A DNA stretch of 64,000 nucleotides, taken from NCBI GenBank assembly GCA_035939575.1, contig DASZFS010000049.1:1-64000 (forward strand), written 5' to 3'. Made by a program: the position numbers and the translations under genes. Positions 44,122 to 53,028 of this stretch are shown here, piece after piece. Under the pieces are notes generated by a model. The model was not told the DNA's origin and did not search any database. It was given only the letters and a program-made list of their open reading frames with translations. The stretch is from DATKHR01 sp035939575. Lineage in GTDB: Bacteria; Acidobacteriota; Vicinamibacteria; Vicinamibacterales; CAVVIG01. Each line of letters begins with the position of its first letter. Within the stretch, counting starts at the first letter, position 1.

Positions 44122-44594
44122 TGCCCATTTTCCGCGTCGTGATCAATGGCCGTGAAGTTACGGCCGAAAGTCTCGATGATCTCGAAGCTCTGCTAGACCG
44201 TTTTCCAGGCACGCATTCGACGCCTGCAGAAACCCATTCACCGTCGCATCGGGCCGGAAAGGCGCATCCAGACGGCCCTTGGCCTGCGTCTCGATTTAAA
44301 GATTTTATCGGCCGACTGACCGATTCTCAGCGACGAATGCTCCAAGAACTAGTCAAGAGCCAACATGGAAAGACCGCACGCGACTTGGCGCAGATCCTTG
44401 GATTTCGGGACGCCAAGGTCTTCGGTCCTGTCATGGCCGCAATGTCCAAGCACGCCAAGAAAACAGGAGTTCGCATCCAAGACGTGTTGACGACGGAGCG
44501 CATAGATGTTGGCGATCACGAGAAGGCCACGTTGTTTAAGGCCGCAGATTCGTTTGCTCGGGCAGCCGGAGAGGCTGGTTGGCCTCGGAGCTAA
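44121..44594 (+). CDS. Protein of unknown function with C-terminal helical domain
   Basis: 157 residues from the TTG at 44121, chosen because a strong AAAGGAG lies 9 bases upstream; the longer frame from 44094 would place that site inside the coding sequence. The N-terminal 30 residues resemble a small strand-helix unit (FRVVINGREVTAESLDDLEAL); a Pro/His-rich linker follows, and residues ~65-157 are helical and may contain a winged HTH (TARDLAQILGFRDAKVFGPV). I do not recognise the family. Base composition is like the rest of the island. Confidence 0.68.
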   Translation: MPIFRVVINGREVTAESLDDLEALLDRFPGTHSTPAETHSPSHRAGKAHPDGPWPASRFKDFIGRLTDSQRRMLQELVKSQHGKTARDLAQILGFRDAKVFGPVMAAMSKHAKKTGVRIQDVLTTERIDVGDHEKATLFKAADSFARAAGEAGWPRS

Positions 44595-44608
44595 AAGGAG
44601 GCAAATCT

Positions 44609-44695
44609 ATGCACATTCTGAGAGTAGCCCGTCCCTGTCTCCTGGCCCACCGGGAGTCCGGGGAGATAGACGAAGGGCCGTCCCTCCTACCCTAA
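44609..44695 (+). CDS. Possible 28-residue small protein or leader peptide
   Basis: AAAGGAGG precedes the ATG at 44609 with good spacing, directly after the unknown gene. The peptide (start MHILRVARPCLLAH) ends inside the left arm and loop of a strong hairpin. It has no clear homology. It may be a leader whose translation affects the hairpin, or fortuitous. Confidence 0.35.
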   Translation: MHILRVARPCLLAHRESGEIDEGPSLLP

Positions 44696-44714
44696 GCAAG
44701 TAAAGGGACGGCCC
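44675..44714 (+). promoter_or_regulatory. Perfect 11-bp stem-loop overlapping the small ORF
   Basis: GGGCCGTCCCT at 44675-44685 pairs with AGGGACGGCCC at 44704-44714 across an 18-base loop. There is no T-run after it. The left arm and most of the loop are read by the 28-codon ORF, so ribosomes would disrupt the stem. Confidence 0.6.
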
Positions 44715-44723
44715 ATAGGTGGG

Positions 44724-44743
44724 CCTCACTTTCGTGAGGTTTC
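44724..44743 (+). terminator. Probable intrinsic terminator
   Basis: CCTCAC-TTTC-GTGAGG forms a tight 6-bp hairpin with a 4-base loop, followed by TTTCCT. It lies just before the truncated transposase and probably ended the host transcript. The U-tract is short. Confidence 0.5.
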
Positions 44744-44747
44744 CTAG

Positions 44748-45500
44748 GATTATTGTACCACTCTGAAGATCTCACTTGACAATGCCTGCGCGGACCTGCA
44801 CGACGAGAAGATCCGCGACATCGACGCACAGCGCGTGCAGTGCGACGAGATCTGGCAATTCGTCGGAGCAAAGGCGAAGAACGTCTCGGACGAAAAGAAG
44901 ATCGCCGGATGGGGCGATTGCTGGACGTGGACCGCCATCGACGCCGACACGAAGCTGATCATTTCGTATGAAATCGGCTCGCGGAATGCGTTCAACTGCT
45001 ACGAGTTCATGAAGGATCTTGCCTCGCGCCTGACGGGCCGCGTCCAGCTTTCAACAGACGGCCTTCGTTGGTATCACGATGCCGTTGATCACGCCTTCGG
45101 CATCGACGTGGACTTCGCGCAGATCAACAAAATCTTCGGGAAGGTCGCTGCCGATCCGAGTGCCGCCGTTCGCTATAGTCCTGCGAAGATCACCGGCGTC
45201 ACGAAGGAGGTGGTAAGAGGCAACCCGGATCCAAAGCACATCTCAACGAGCTACGTGGAGCGCCAGAACCTCACGATGCGGATGTCCATGCGGCGGTTTA
45301 CGCGGCTGACCAATGGGTTCAGCAAAAAAATCGACAACCACATGGCCGCGACCGCGCTACACTTCGCGTACCACAACTTCTGCCGCGTGCATCAGACGCT
45401 ACGCGTGACGCCCGCGATGGAAGCCCGATTGACCGACCACGTGTGGAGTATTGAAGAATTGGTCGGCCTGCTGGATAGACGTAACGCGCTCGCGGCGTGA
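44748..45500 (+). mobile_element. Remnant of an IS1-like insertion sequence, left end missing
   Basis: The transposase frame is open only from 44748 (an in-frame TAG lies at 44745) and lacks the start of the protein. I could not identify terminal inverted repeats or a target duplication, so the outer limits are uncertain. Confidence 0.6.
44763..45500 (+). pseudogene. IS1-family-like transposase, N-terminally truncated
   Basis: About 245 residues remain. The DDE residues are intact: Asp in VQCDEIWQF, Asp in LSTDGLRWY and Glu in STSYVERQN. The C-terminus ends RNALAA at 45500. The N-terminal DNA-binding part (roughly 50-70 residues in full-length relatives) is missing; an in-frame GTG at 44835 could still start a 221-residue product, but without the HTH it would not act normally on its own ends. 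The break lies just past a host terminator hairpin. Confidence 0.78.
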
Positions 45501-45512
45501 TGGAGGCGATGA

Positions 45513-45596
45513 ATGCACGTCTCGATCAACGTCTGGTGGCTCGTCGGGATTGCGGCAATCGTCGTCATAGTGATTATGACGGTGTTCAAGAAATGA
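45513..45596 (+). CDS. Possible 27-residue single-pass membrane miniprotein
   Basis: ATG at 45513 has GGAGG at 45502-45506, an ideal site, 13 bases after the transposase stop. The peptide starts MHVSINVWWLVGIAAI and is one hydrophobic helix closed by FKK. Too short for homology; the good ribosome site and membrane-like composition are the only support. Confidence 0.4.
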   Translation: MHVSINVWWLVGIAAIVVIVIMTVFKK

Positions 45597-45605
45597 GCAC
45601 GCAAA

Positions 45606-45642
45606 CTGACGCACTACGCCCCCCTGGGCGGGCGTGGGTCAG
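45606..45642. repeat. Large imperfect inverted repeat downstream of the transposase remnant
   Basis: CTGAC at 45606 pairs with GTCAG at 45638, and internal CGCCC/GGGCG arms extend the stem with bulges. It could be an IS end, a terminator without T-run, or a chance GC-rich structure. Confidence 0.4.
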
Positions 45643-45714
45643 TATGACAGTCCGACCAGACATGGCATCGATGGCCTGCCCTTCGCGTACCATGACTTCT
45701 GCATGTCTGGGGTA

Positions 45715-45804
45715 ATGGGCCTTCACGGCTTGACGATGCCGGTGCTTATCACCATTTTTCTTGTTGGCCTGATGCTGCTTGGTCCTCGGAGGAACGTTCG
45801 ATGA
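45715..45804 (+). CDS. Possible 29-residue membrane miniprotein, TatA-like N-terminus
   Basis: ATG at 45715 opens a frame MGLHGLTMPVLITIFLVG, followed by LMLLGPRRNVR and a stop at 45804. A helix followed by a GP-R/K-R hinge is how TatA proteins begin, but the amphipathic helix that TatA needs is absent. No clear ribosome site. It may be a truncated remnant; support is weak. Confidence 0.25.
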   Translation: MGLHGLTMPVLITIFLVGLMLLGPRRNVR

Positions 45805-45837
45805 CGGAGCACTCAAGCTTTTGCATGAGCCATTCCG

Positions 45838-48519
45838 CTACTCATATCTGAGTGCCTCTATCGGATCGATCCGCGTGGCGCGCCGCGCGGGGACGTAACA
45901 GGCGGCGAGCCCAACCATCACAAACGTACCTGCCACTGCCACAAACGTCACGAGGTCGACGGGAGCGATCCCAAACAGAAAGGCTCTCATCAATCGACCT
46001 GCCGCGGCACCAAGCGCCAGCCCGACGGCAGACCCGATCACAGCAAGTGAGATGCCTTGTCGAAGAACCATCGCTACAACGGTCGCGGGCCGAGCACCCA
46101 GGGCGATTCGGATTCCGATCTCTCGCGTCCGACTCGTTACCATGTATGCGCTCACGCCATAGATTCCAATGGCCGCCAACAGCAACCCCACCAGTCCCAA
46201 CGTGCTGGACACTGACGCGGCGATACGCTGCGGCACAAGCGCCACCGCAGTCAGATCGGCGAACGTCTGCGCTGTAATGATGGGCAAGGCTGGATTGAGC
46301 GACGTGACCAGTGAACGGATTTCGGCTGCAAAGCGCTCGCCATGCGCCGTGCGAACCGCAATCATCATTTGCGGGCTGTACTGTTGTTGCAGGGGGACAT
46401 ACACGAACGGGTGCGGCGCTTCACCCAGGCTGCGGTAATTCGCATCGTGCGCGACGCCGATGACGACCATCGAACGGCCGGGACTCGTGTTCGAGCCATT
46501 CTCCAGGATCAGCACTTTCCCGATAGGGTCCTGTCCTGGCCAGAATTGCCCGACGGTCGCTTCGCTCACGATGGCGACCGAGGTCGTGCCGCCGCGATCT
46601 GCATCGCTGAAGTCCCGCCCCGCCACCAGCGGAATCCGCAGCGTGGCAAAGTAGCGGGATTCCACCATGCTGCCGTTGACCTCCCAGAAACGTTGGCCGG
46701 CCGGGGGCAGGATGCCGGGAACCGTGAGCCTCAGACGCCAGGAGCCACCCATCGGCAGCGTCGTAGCAACGGTGGCCTCCTGGACCCCTGGTAATGCCCG
46801 CAGGCGATCGACCAATTGCTTCGCGAACGGCGGCCCCGTGGTATCCGAATAGCCGGCAAGTGACAGATCAACGAGCGCCAGTTCAACCCCGTGTGGATCG
46901 AATCCTGGATCGATCGTGGCGGCCCGTTGCAGCGCCCGTAGGAATAACCCGGCGCCGAGGACCAGGATCACGCTGCAGCTCACTTGGCCAACCACGAAGG
47001 CGCGCCGAAGCCGCACGCGACCCAACGATCCATCTGCGGCATCTTTCAGTGTCGAGAGGACGTCGGTCCTGGATGCCTGCAGCGCGGGTACCAGGCCGGA
47101 TAACAGCGCCGCGCTCAACGAGAGTCCCACCGTCAGCGCGATGACACGGCCGTCAAGTGCCAACCCGACGCCAATGGGAATAGGAATAATCGGCATCAAC
47201 AAGACGAGGAGTGACGTCATTTCACGAGCGATCAGCAGGCCGCCGATGGCACCGAGGCCGAACAGGAGGATCGTCTCGGTGAGAAGCTGCCGCACCAATC
47301 GTGCCCGACCCGCCCCCATGGCCAACCGCACTGCAATCTCTCGTCGCCGCGCAGCCGCACGGGCCAGGAGGATACCCGCGACATTTGCGCACGCGACCAG
47401 GAGGACGAGCGACACAATGCCGAGCAAGAGAACGAGAAATCCCGTTACCGGCAACAGGTTGCCTGGAATCGGTGCGGAAGCCATGACACGCAACCGTTCG
47501 CCGCGGTTTTCGCTGGGATATTCACGGGCGAGGTCACCGGCGATCGTCTCGAGCTCCGCTGCAGCCTGGGACACGGAAACGCCCGGCTTCAGGCGCGCAC
47601 CCAGGAAGAACGAGTTGATCGCGCGATTGTTGAGCAGTGAGAGGTTGCCCGCCTTCGGCACGACAACGCCGGCCATACTCGCGGATGTCCACAGGTCGAC
47701 GCGAATGACATTCGTGCCCTGGAAGCCCGCCGGCGTCACACCGATGACCGTAAATGCCTGGCCGTTCAGTTGGACCTGCCGTCCGACGATGGCGGGATCG
47801 GCGTTGAACCGCCTTACCCAGAAGCCATAGCTCAACACCACGAGCGGACTCGCGCCCGGTTGTTCGTTATCGCGCACATCGAGCAGTCGGCCGACGGCTG
47901 GCCGGACGCCGAGCACTGTGAAGTAATTGCTCGTGACCAGATTGCCGAAAATGCGCTCGGCCACGATGCCGCTATTCCCCAGGCTCATGGGCGTGCCCGC
48001 GGGCAGATAGGCATATATGCCCTCGAGCGTCGTCGCCCTGTCACGAATGTCGAGATAGTTGGGGTACGACAGGTTGTTGAAACTGCCGCGATCATCCCGA
48101 CCGATATCGATCAAGCGATTGGGGCTGGCCACGCCGATTGGCGCAGCGAACAGGAGTGCATTGGCCAATGTGAAAACCGTGGTGTTGGCGCCGATCCCAA
48201 TCGCAAGCGACAGCACGGCAGTCATCGTGAACAACGGGCTCCGCCTCAGGAGTCGCGTAGCTTGCCGCAGGTCACGGACGGCATCGTCAATCCAAACGAA
48301 CGATCTTGCATCGCGATGAAGTTCTTTCGCCTGGGCGATGCCGCCGAACGCGCGGTGAGCGGCAGCGCGAGCGTCCGCAGGCGCCAGGCCGCGCCGCCGG
48401 AACTCATCTTCCAGCAAGTCGAGATGTGACCTCACCTCGCGGCCAAGTTCGGACTCAGCTTGTCCCGGCCACATGGCGTTCTTCAGCCTGAACAGCCATT
48501 GTCTCGACCGCGAGATCAT
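45838..48519 (-). CDS. ADOP-type FtsX/MacB permease (acidobacterial duplicated orphan permease)
   Basis: 893 residues. After an ~85-residue N-terminal soluble region come two MacB/FtsX units: a membrane helix (PLFTMTAVLSLAIGIGANT), a MacB-PCD periplasmic domain, then three helices; the pattern repeats and ends DPIEALRYE. No ATPase domain or ATPase gene is present, the reason such proteins are called orphan. Its start overlaps the stop of the PadR gene (ATGA). PadR-ADOP pairs occur in many copies in Acidobacteriota. Export or envelope roles are assumed, not proven. Confidence 0.93.
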   Translation of the reverse strand: MISRSRQWLFRLKNAMWPGQAESELGREVRSHLDLLEDEFRRRGLAPADARAAAHRAFGGIAQAKELHRDARSFVWIDDAVRDLRQATRLLRRSPLFTMTAVLSLAIGIGANTTVFTLANALLFAAPIGVASPNRLIDIGRDDRGSFNNLSYPNYLDIRDRATTLEGIYAYLPAGTPMSLGNSGIVAERIFGNLVTSNYFTVLGVRPAVGRLLDVRDNEQPGASPLVVLSYGFWVRRFNADPAIVGRQVQLNGQAFTVIGVTPAGFQGTNVIRVDLWTSASMAGVVVPKAGNLSLLNNRAINSFFLGARLKPGVSVSQAAAELETIAGDLAREYPSENRGERLRVMASAPIPGNLLPVTGFLVLLLGIVSLVLLVACANVAGILLARAAARRREIAVRLAMGAGRARLVRQLLTETILLFGLGAIGGLLIAREMTSLLVLLMPIIPIPIGVGLALDGRVIALTVGLSLSAALLSGLVPALQASRTDVLSTLKDAADGSLGRVRLRRAFVVGQVSCSVILVLGAGLFLRALQRAATIDPGFDPHGVELALVDLSLAGYSDTTGPPFAKQLVDRLRALPGVQEATVATTLPMGGSWRLRLTVPGILPPAGQRFWEVNGSMVESRYFATLRIPLVAGRDFSDADRGGTTSVAIVSEATVGQFWPGQDPIGKVLILENGSNTSPGRSMVVIGVAHDANYRSLGEAPHPFVYVPLQQQYSPQMMIAVRTAHGERFAAEIRSLVTSLNPALPIITAQTFADLTAVALVPQRIAASVSSTLGLVGLLLAAIGIYGVSAYMVTSRTREIGIRIALGARPATVVAMVLRQGISLAVIGSAVGLALGAAAGRLMRAFLFGIAPVDLVTFVAVAGTFVMVGLAACYVPARRATRIDPIEALRYE

Positions 48520-48866
48520 GACGACTCACCCACGAGAAGCTTGTCGACAAGGCCCACGAGTCGACGCCAACGATCGGTCTCCTCACGGAGCCCTCGGAGG
48601 CCGGGTTTCGTAATCGCGTAGTACTTGGCCTCGCGGTTGTTCTCAGTGCGCTGCCATGAGCCTTTAATCCAACCCTTCTGTTCCAGGCGCACGAGGGCTG
48701 GATACAAAGACCCCTGATTGAGCGTCAGCGACGGCGCGGCCACTTGCTCGAGACGGGCTGCCAGCGCATAAGCGTGCTGCGGTCCCATCGTGACAAGGGC
48801 TCGCAGGACGATCAGATCCAGGGTGCCTTGGAGAAGTTCGACGCGCCCGTTTCGTTCACTAGACAT
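48516..48866 (-). CDS. PadR-family transcriptional regulator
   Basis: 116 residues from the ATG at 48866 (an ATG at 48890 is the alternative). The winged helix is typical of PadR: LLQGTLDLIVLRAL, HAYALAARLEQ, LNQGSLYPALVRLEQKGWI and AKYYAITKPG. A C-terminal helix allows dimerisation. It probably represses its own operon with the ADOP permease and is released by a ligand or inducer that is not known. Confidence 0.94.
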   Translation of the reverse strand: MSSERNGRVELLQGTLDLIVLRALVTMGPQHAYALAARLEQVAAPSLTLNQGSLYPALVRLEQKGWIKGSWQRTENNREAKYYAITKPGLRGLREETDRWRRLVGLVDKLLVGESS

Positions 48867-48886
48867 TCGGGTGAAGTCCGGGGCCG

Positions 48887-48916
48887 ACAATGCCAGACAT
48901 TCACCGAATCTGTCAA
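48887..48916 (-). promoter_or_regulatory. Possible promoter of padR: TTGACA, 18-bp spacer, CATTGT
   Basis: On the minus strand a perfect -35 (48916-48911) precedes a weak -10 (48892-48887, three of six positions). It lies about 20-50 bases upstream of the padR start. Confidence 0.35.
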
Positions 48917-48999
48917 GGAGCCGCGGAAGGCAGAGGAGGCGGAGACGACCCTGGAGGGTCGACCGCGTTCAGTCGATAGTTAGACGTGTGCGCTATCAA

Positions 49000-49449
49000 A
49001 TGAAGAGATCGATTCAAGCCCTACACGCATACGGACTCGCTCTGGTGCTCGCCGCGAGTTCGTCCGCCTGGGCGCAGCGCCCGCCGGCCCCGTCCATTCC
49101 CGTGGACGACCACTACATCCTGGCTCTGTCGACGGCTGACCACTTTCTGCACGCGTGGGCCACGCGGGACGCGGACGCAGGGCGCACGACCCTGACGCCG
49201 GCCGCGATCGCGCGCTACTCGGCCGAACAGATCGCGATGCTTTTCCAGGGTGTGTCCAGCCCCCATCACGAATCGTTCGAGATTGGACCCGGGCACGCCT
49301 TGTCGCCGACCAAGTACGCATTCGACGTCATCCAATACGAGTACCTGACGAACATGAACTTCCACGGATCACGGCGCAGGCCGGCGCGCCTCGTCGTCGT
49401 TGAGGTCAAACCCAACACGTGGCTGGTCGATGAATTCCCTGACTCGTAA
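49000..49449 (+). CDS. Secreted protein of unknown function
   Basis: 149 residues from the ATG at 49000. A signal peptide ends near SSSAWAQ (about residue 26). The mature part (VDDHYILALSTADHFLHAWATRDADAGRTT, landmarks DHYILAL and AWATRDAD) resembles the general layout of SnoaL/NTF2-like folds, which is tentative. Its last 20 bases overlap the start of the next gene, so the two are likely co-translated. Confidence 0.7.
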   Translation: MKRSIQALHAYGLALVLAASSSAWAQRPPAPSIPVDDHYILALSTADHFLHAWATRDADAGRTTLTPAAIARYSAEQIAMLFQGVSSPHHESFEIGPGHALSPTKYAFDVIQYEYLTNMNFHGSRRRPARLVVVEVKPNTWLVDEFPDS

Positions 49450-51268
49450 AGTCGTCTCCGCCGCGGTGCTTCTGATCGTGTTGCTCGCCGCCATCCCACC
49501 GTCGGCCACCGCGCCGGACACGGATACCGATGGTGACGGGCTGCCCGACGCGTGGGAAACGTCGGCCGGCCGGGCGTACGGCTGCGACCCGCGACACGCG
49601 GATCTCCTTGTCTACACCATCGAGCGCTCAACGATGACCGACAAGGTGACCGACACGATCAACCACGCCACGGCGTTCTTCAATGCGCTGAATGTCGGCA
49701 ATCCGGACGGCCAGCGCGGCATCCGTCTGCACGTCATTCGCGGGCCGAAGACTACCGACCAGAACTCCAGCTATTCCGATCTGGCGAAGACGTATCTGCC
49801 GGCGTCCCTCAAGGGCCGTGCGCACTTTAATGTCTTCAGCAACGATCCTGGCGGCCAGACCAACGGCAATGCGAGCATCTCCGGCGTCGCGGAGTTCGGT
49901 TGGAACTCGTTCGTGCACGAACTCGGCCACCAGCTCGGGCTCAATCACGAAGCGATCGGCTTCAAGGTCCAGAGTCCGGTGCACGCGAGTCTGATGAACT
50001 ATGCCTACCTCGACGGCTTCAACGGCAACGAGAATGCGATCCAGTTCAGCGATGGCCGCTTCGCGTCGCTCCGCATGACGGAAACCAGCCTCGACGAGAC
50101 GCTGCCGTTTCCGATCGCGTCCCTCCAGTTTCTCGCCAACGATCCCTATCGATTCGCGATGAAGGCCGTGGGGTCACGCACGCAAGTTGACTGGAACCGC
50201 AACGGGATCTTTGGCGAAAAAGGCGTCCGCGCCGACATCAACTACCAGCCGAGCTCGTGGCTCGGTGACCGCATCAAGATCGAAGCGAGCCTGACGGCGC
50301 CGGCCGGCGCGTATGTCAACAAAGACTTCTACGTCGCGTACGGGGTGCCGGCTGGGCGACTCCGCGCGATTGTCCTCCGCAAGTTTCTGGGCGGCAACCG
50401 TTGGGGGCCGCGTGTCGCCACGGGTCTGATCACCGCCGTTGGTGATCCGACGCTCGTCGCCGACCGCGGTGTGTTGTGGGTTGCGAGCCAGACTCCCACG
50501 GGCGTCGATGTCGTGGCGCTCCAGGCGACAGGCGACGGAGCTCGCGTCGACGGCAACCTGAGCGCGACACTTCCGGCGACGCGGCCGGCCCGTCAGCCGA
50601 CGCTAGCTGTGCTGGACACGCGCCTCGTCCTCTTCCTTCACGAGCTCGGCACCAATCGAGTGCTCGCCCTGCCGTACTCGGGATCCGGCCGTACCTGGGG
50701 GCAGGAGCACGACACCGGCATCAAGAGCCTTACGACGGTCGGTGCCGCGTGGCACCCGATCCAGCACAAGGCGGTGATCGTCGCGACGATGAATACGAAT
50801 GTGAAAGGACGGATGGCCGTGTACTTCCGCGGTGTCAAGGATGGGCTGATCGATGCCACAGGCGATGACGATTGGATCGGCGGAAAAGACGGCGGGAACG
50901 CCACGATCGCTCGTCCCGCCGTGCTCGTCGACACGTCTCGCGATGCGGGCCCGGCGGGTCGGGTGTATGCGTACTATGCGGCGTCGAACCCGGGCCTGCC
51001 CGTGTTTTTCAGCATGCAGGTCGCCGACAAGCACTTCAACGGCGGCTGGCTCGAGCGCAGTGCATACGATCAATGGACGATCACCGCGAGCGCGCCGGCG
51101 GCGGTCCTCGGTCCGACTGGCGAGATCGCGTACTGTTACCGCGACCAGTCGAACGGTATGCTGAACTGCTCGTTTGCTGGCAGCGGCGTCGAACCTGGCG
51201 AGATGGGCGACGCGGATGAAGTGAGCTTCATCCGACTCCAAGGACTGAAGCGATCGCTAGGCCGTTGA
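49430..51268 (+). CDS. Secreted metzincin-like metalloprotein with Ca-binding motif and propeller-like region
   Basis: 612 residues from the ATG at 49430. A signal peptide covers ~1-28, then DTDTDGDGLPDAWE, a thrombospondin-type-3/EF-hand-like calcium loop. The zinc motif HELGHQLGLNH places His163, Glu164, His167 and His173, as in metzincins. Residues ~300-600 are repetitive beta structure, perhaps a propeller (repeated short strands such as GRVYAYYAAS). A secreted peptidase is likely, but the substrate is unknown. It overlaps the preceding gene by 20 bases. Confidence 0.82.
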   Translation: MNSLTRKVVSAAVLLIVLLAAIPPSATAPDTDTDGDGLPDAWETSAGRAYGCDPRHADLLVYTIERSTMTDKVTDTINHATAFFNALNVGNPDGQRGIRLHVIRGPKTTDQNSSYSDLAKTYLPASLKGRAHFNVFSNDPGGQTNGNASISGVAEFGWNSFVHELGHQLGLNHEAIGFKVQSPVHASLMNYAYLDGFNGNENAIQFSDGRFASLRMTETSLDETLPFPIASLQFLANDPYRFAMKAVGSRTQVDWNRNGIFGEKGVRADINYQPSSWLGDRIKIEASLTAPAGAYVNKDFYVAYGVPAGRLRAIVLRKFLGGNRWGPRVATGLITAVGDPTLVADRGVLWVASQTPTGVDVVALQATGDGARVDGNLSATLPATRPARQPTLAVLDTRLVLFLHELGTNRVLALPYSGSGRTWGQEHDTGIKSLTTVGAAWHPIQHKAVIVATMNTNVKGRMAVYFRGVKDGLIDATGDDDWIGGKDGGNATIARPAVLVDTSRDAGPAGRVYAYYAASNPGLPVFFSMQVADKHFNGGWLERSAYDQWTITASAPAAVLGPTGEIAYCYRDQSNGMLNCSFAGSGVEPGEMGDADEVSFIRLQGLKRSLGR

Positions 51269-51359
51269 AAGCCGCACGTCCCCTCTGACGACTACGGCGA
51301 CCAGGGATATAGTGTAGATCCACGGTGAGTTCCTGGTTGCACTGCGTCATGGCCGAATC

Positions 51360-52767
51360 ATGAGATTGCGCGTCGTGCTGGTAATCGTCATCTGCTCGAT
51401 CTGGCCGCTGCGTGCACTGGCCCAGACCGCCGGCCTCACGGCCGATCAACAGGCCGCGCGGGACATCCTTCGAGAGCTGATCGAGATCAATACCTCTTAC
51501 AAAGGCGGGAGCACCGCGCCGGCGGTGCGCGCGATAGCCGATCGCTTCCTCGCCGCCGGCTTTCCCGCCAAGGATGTGAGCATCGTGGGTCCTCAGGGTG
51601 ACAAGGATCCGAATCTCGTGATCCGAATGGCAGGCTCGTCGGCGGAACGGCCGCTCCTGCTCCTTGCTCACCTCGACGTCGTCGAAGCGCTTCGGGCGGA
51701 CTGGTCGATGGATCCGTACACGCTCAATGAGCGCGACGGGTTCTTCTACGGGCGTGGCACCGCCGATATCAAGGACGGCGCCGCGACGCTCATCGCCGCC
51801 CTCCTGCGCCTCAAACGCGAACGGGTGACCCCGACTCGCACGCTGATTCTGGCCTTGACCGCGGGCGAAGAAGGCGGCGGCGGGTACAACGGCGTGTCGT
51901 GGCTCATCGCCAATCACCGCGATCTCATCGACGCGGAGCTGTGCCTCAACGTCGACGGCGGAGACCCGCTCATCAAGAACGGGAAGCGTGTGCTGCGTTC
52001 GGTGCAGTCGAGCGAAAAGCTGTTTCTGTCGTTCAGGCTGGAGGTCACCAACGCCGGGGGCCACAGCTCCATGCCCTCGCGCGACAACGCGATTTACCAT
52101 CTGGCGGCCGGCCTGGATCGCCTCGCGGCCTACGAATTCCCGGTCCACCTGAACGAGACAACGCGCGCCTATTTCGCGAAGTACGCGGCCCTCGAGACGG
52201 GGCAGACGGCCACCGACATGCGGACTATCGCGATTGACGATCATGACGACGCGGCGGCGCGCCGGCTGTCTGCATCGCCCTTCTACAACGCGCAGCTGCG
52301 CACGACGTGCGTGGCGACAATGCTCGAGGCAGGGCACGCGGAGAACGCGCTGCCGCAGACTGCCCGTGCCACCGTCAACTGCCGCAATCCTGCCCGAGGA
52401 AACCCCCGCGCAGATTCAGGAAACCCTCGTCCGCATCGTCGCCGATCCGGCAGTCCATGTTACGCCGGCACAGGCACCAGGGCCGAGCGAGCCTTCACGG
52501 CTGTCGCCAGCGATCATGGATCCTGTGGAGCGCGTGAGTAAGCGGCTGGTTCCCGGTGTGCCCGTCGTTCCGCAGATGGAAACCGGTGCGACCGACGGCG
52601 CCTTTCTCCGTGCGGCCGGTATCCCGACCTACGGCGTGAGCGGCGTGTTCATCGACATCGACGACAACCGGGCGCACGGGCGCGACGAGCGGATCATCGT
52701 GAAAGAGTTCTACGATGGAGTCGAGTTCATCTATCAGCTCGTGCGCGATCTCGCCGTCTCGCATTAG
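51360..52767 (+). pseudogene. M20-family metallopeptidase, frameshifted
   Basis: A signal peptide (residues 1-21) and most of an M20 peptidase read normally: LLLLAHLDVVEA, GRGTADIKDGAA and LTAGEEGGGG keep the metal and catalytic residues. At about 52386 the frame breaks inside a run reading CGCAATCC; one extra A there shifts ARATVNCR away from ILPEETPAQIQETL, which continues in another frame to 52767 with the final His-bearing NRAHGRDERI. The 5' frame alone would give a 393-residue product lacking the last domain. Either a true mutation or an assembly error. Confidence 0.88.
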
Positions 52768-52881
52768 AACGAACGGTCGAAGGACCAAGGCTCGTCGCCT
52801 TTGAGAGTTGGCGTCTTCTCGGCGTGTACCGGACAATCTCAACCGAGCCACTACCGAACTACTACCGAGCGCGAAGGCAGC

Positions 52882-52998
52882 ATGAGGCGACCCATCAGGA
52901 CAGCCATCTGGATAATCGGCGGCCTGCTCCTCGTCGGTCTGTCACTAGTGGGCGTGCTGGTCTTTTACTACCGACCGACACTTGAATGGGCGAAATGA
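52882..52998 (+). CDS. Small single-pass membrane protein, unknown
   Basis: 38 residues from the ATG at 52882. MRRPIRTAIWIIGG begins a single hydrophobic helix of about 20 residues, with basic residues on the N-side (inside). A weak GAAGG ribosome site is present. No family is recognised. It lies between the M20 remnant and other small unknown genes on the same strand. Confidence 0.45.
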   Translation: MRRPIRTAIWIIGGLLLVGLSLVGVLVFYYRPTLEWAK

Positions 52999-53028
52999 TG
53001 TCTTCAAGGGGCATGACGGAGAACCATC

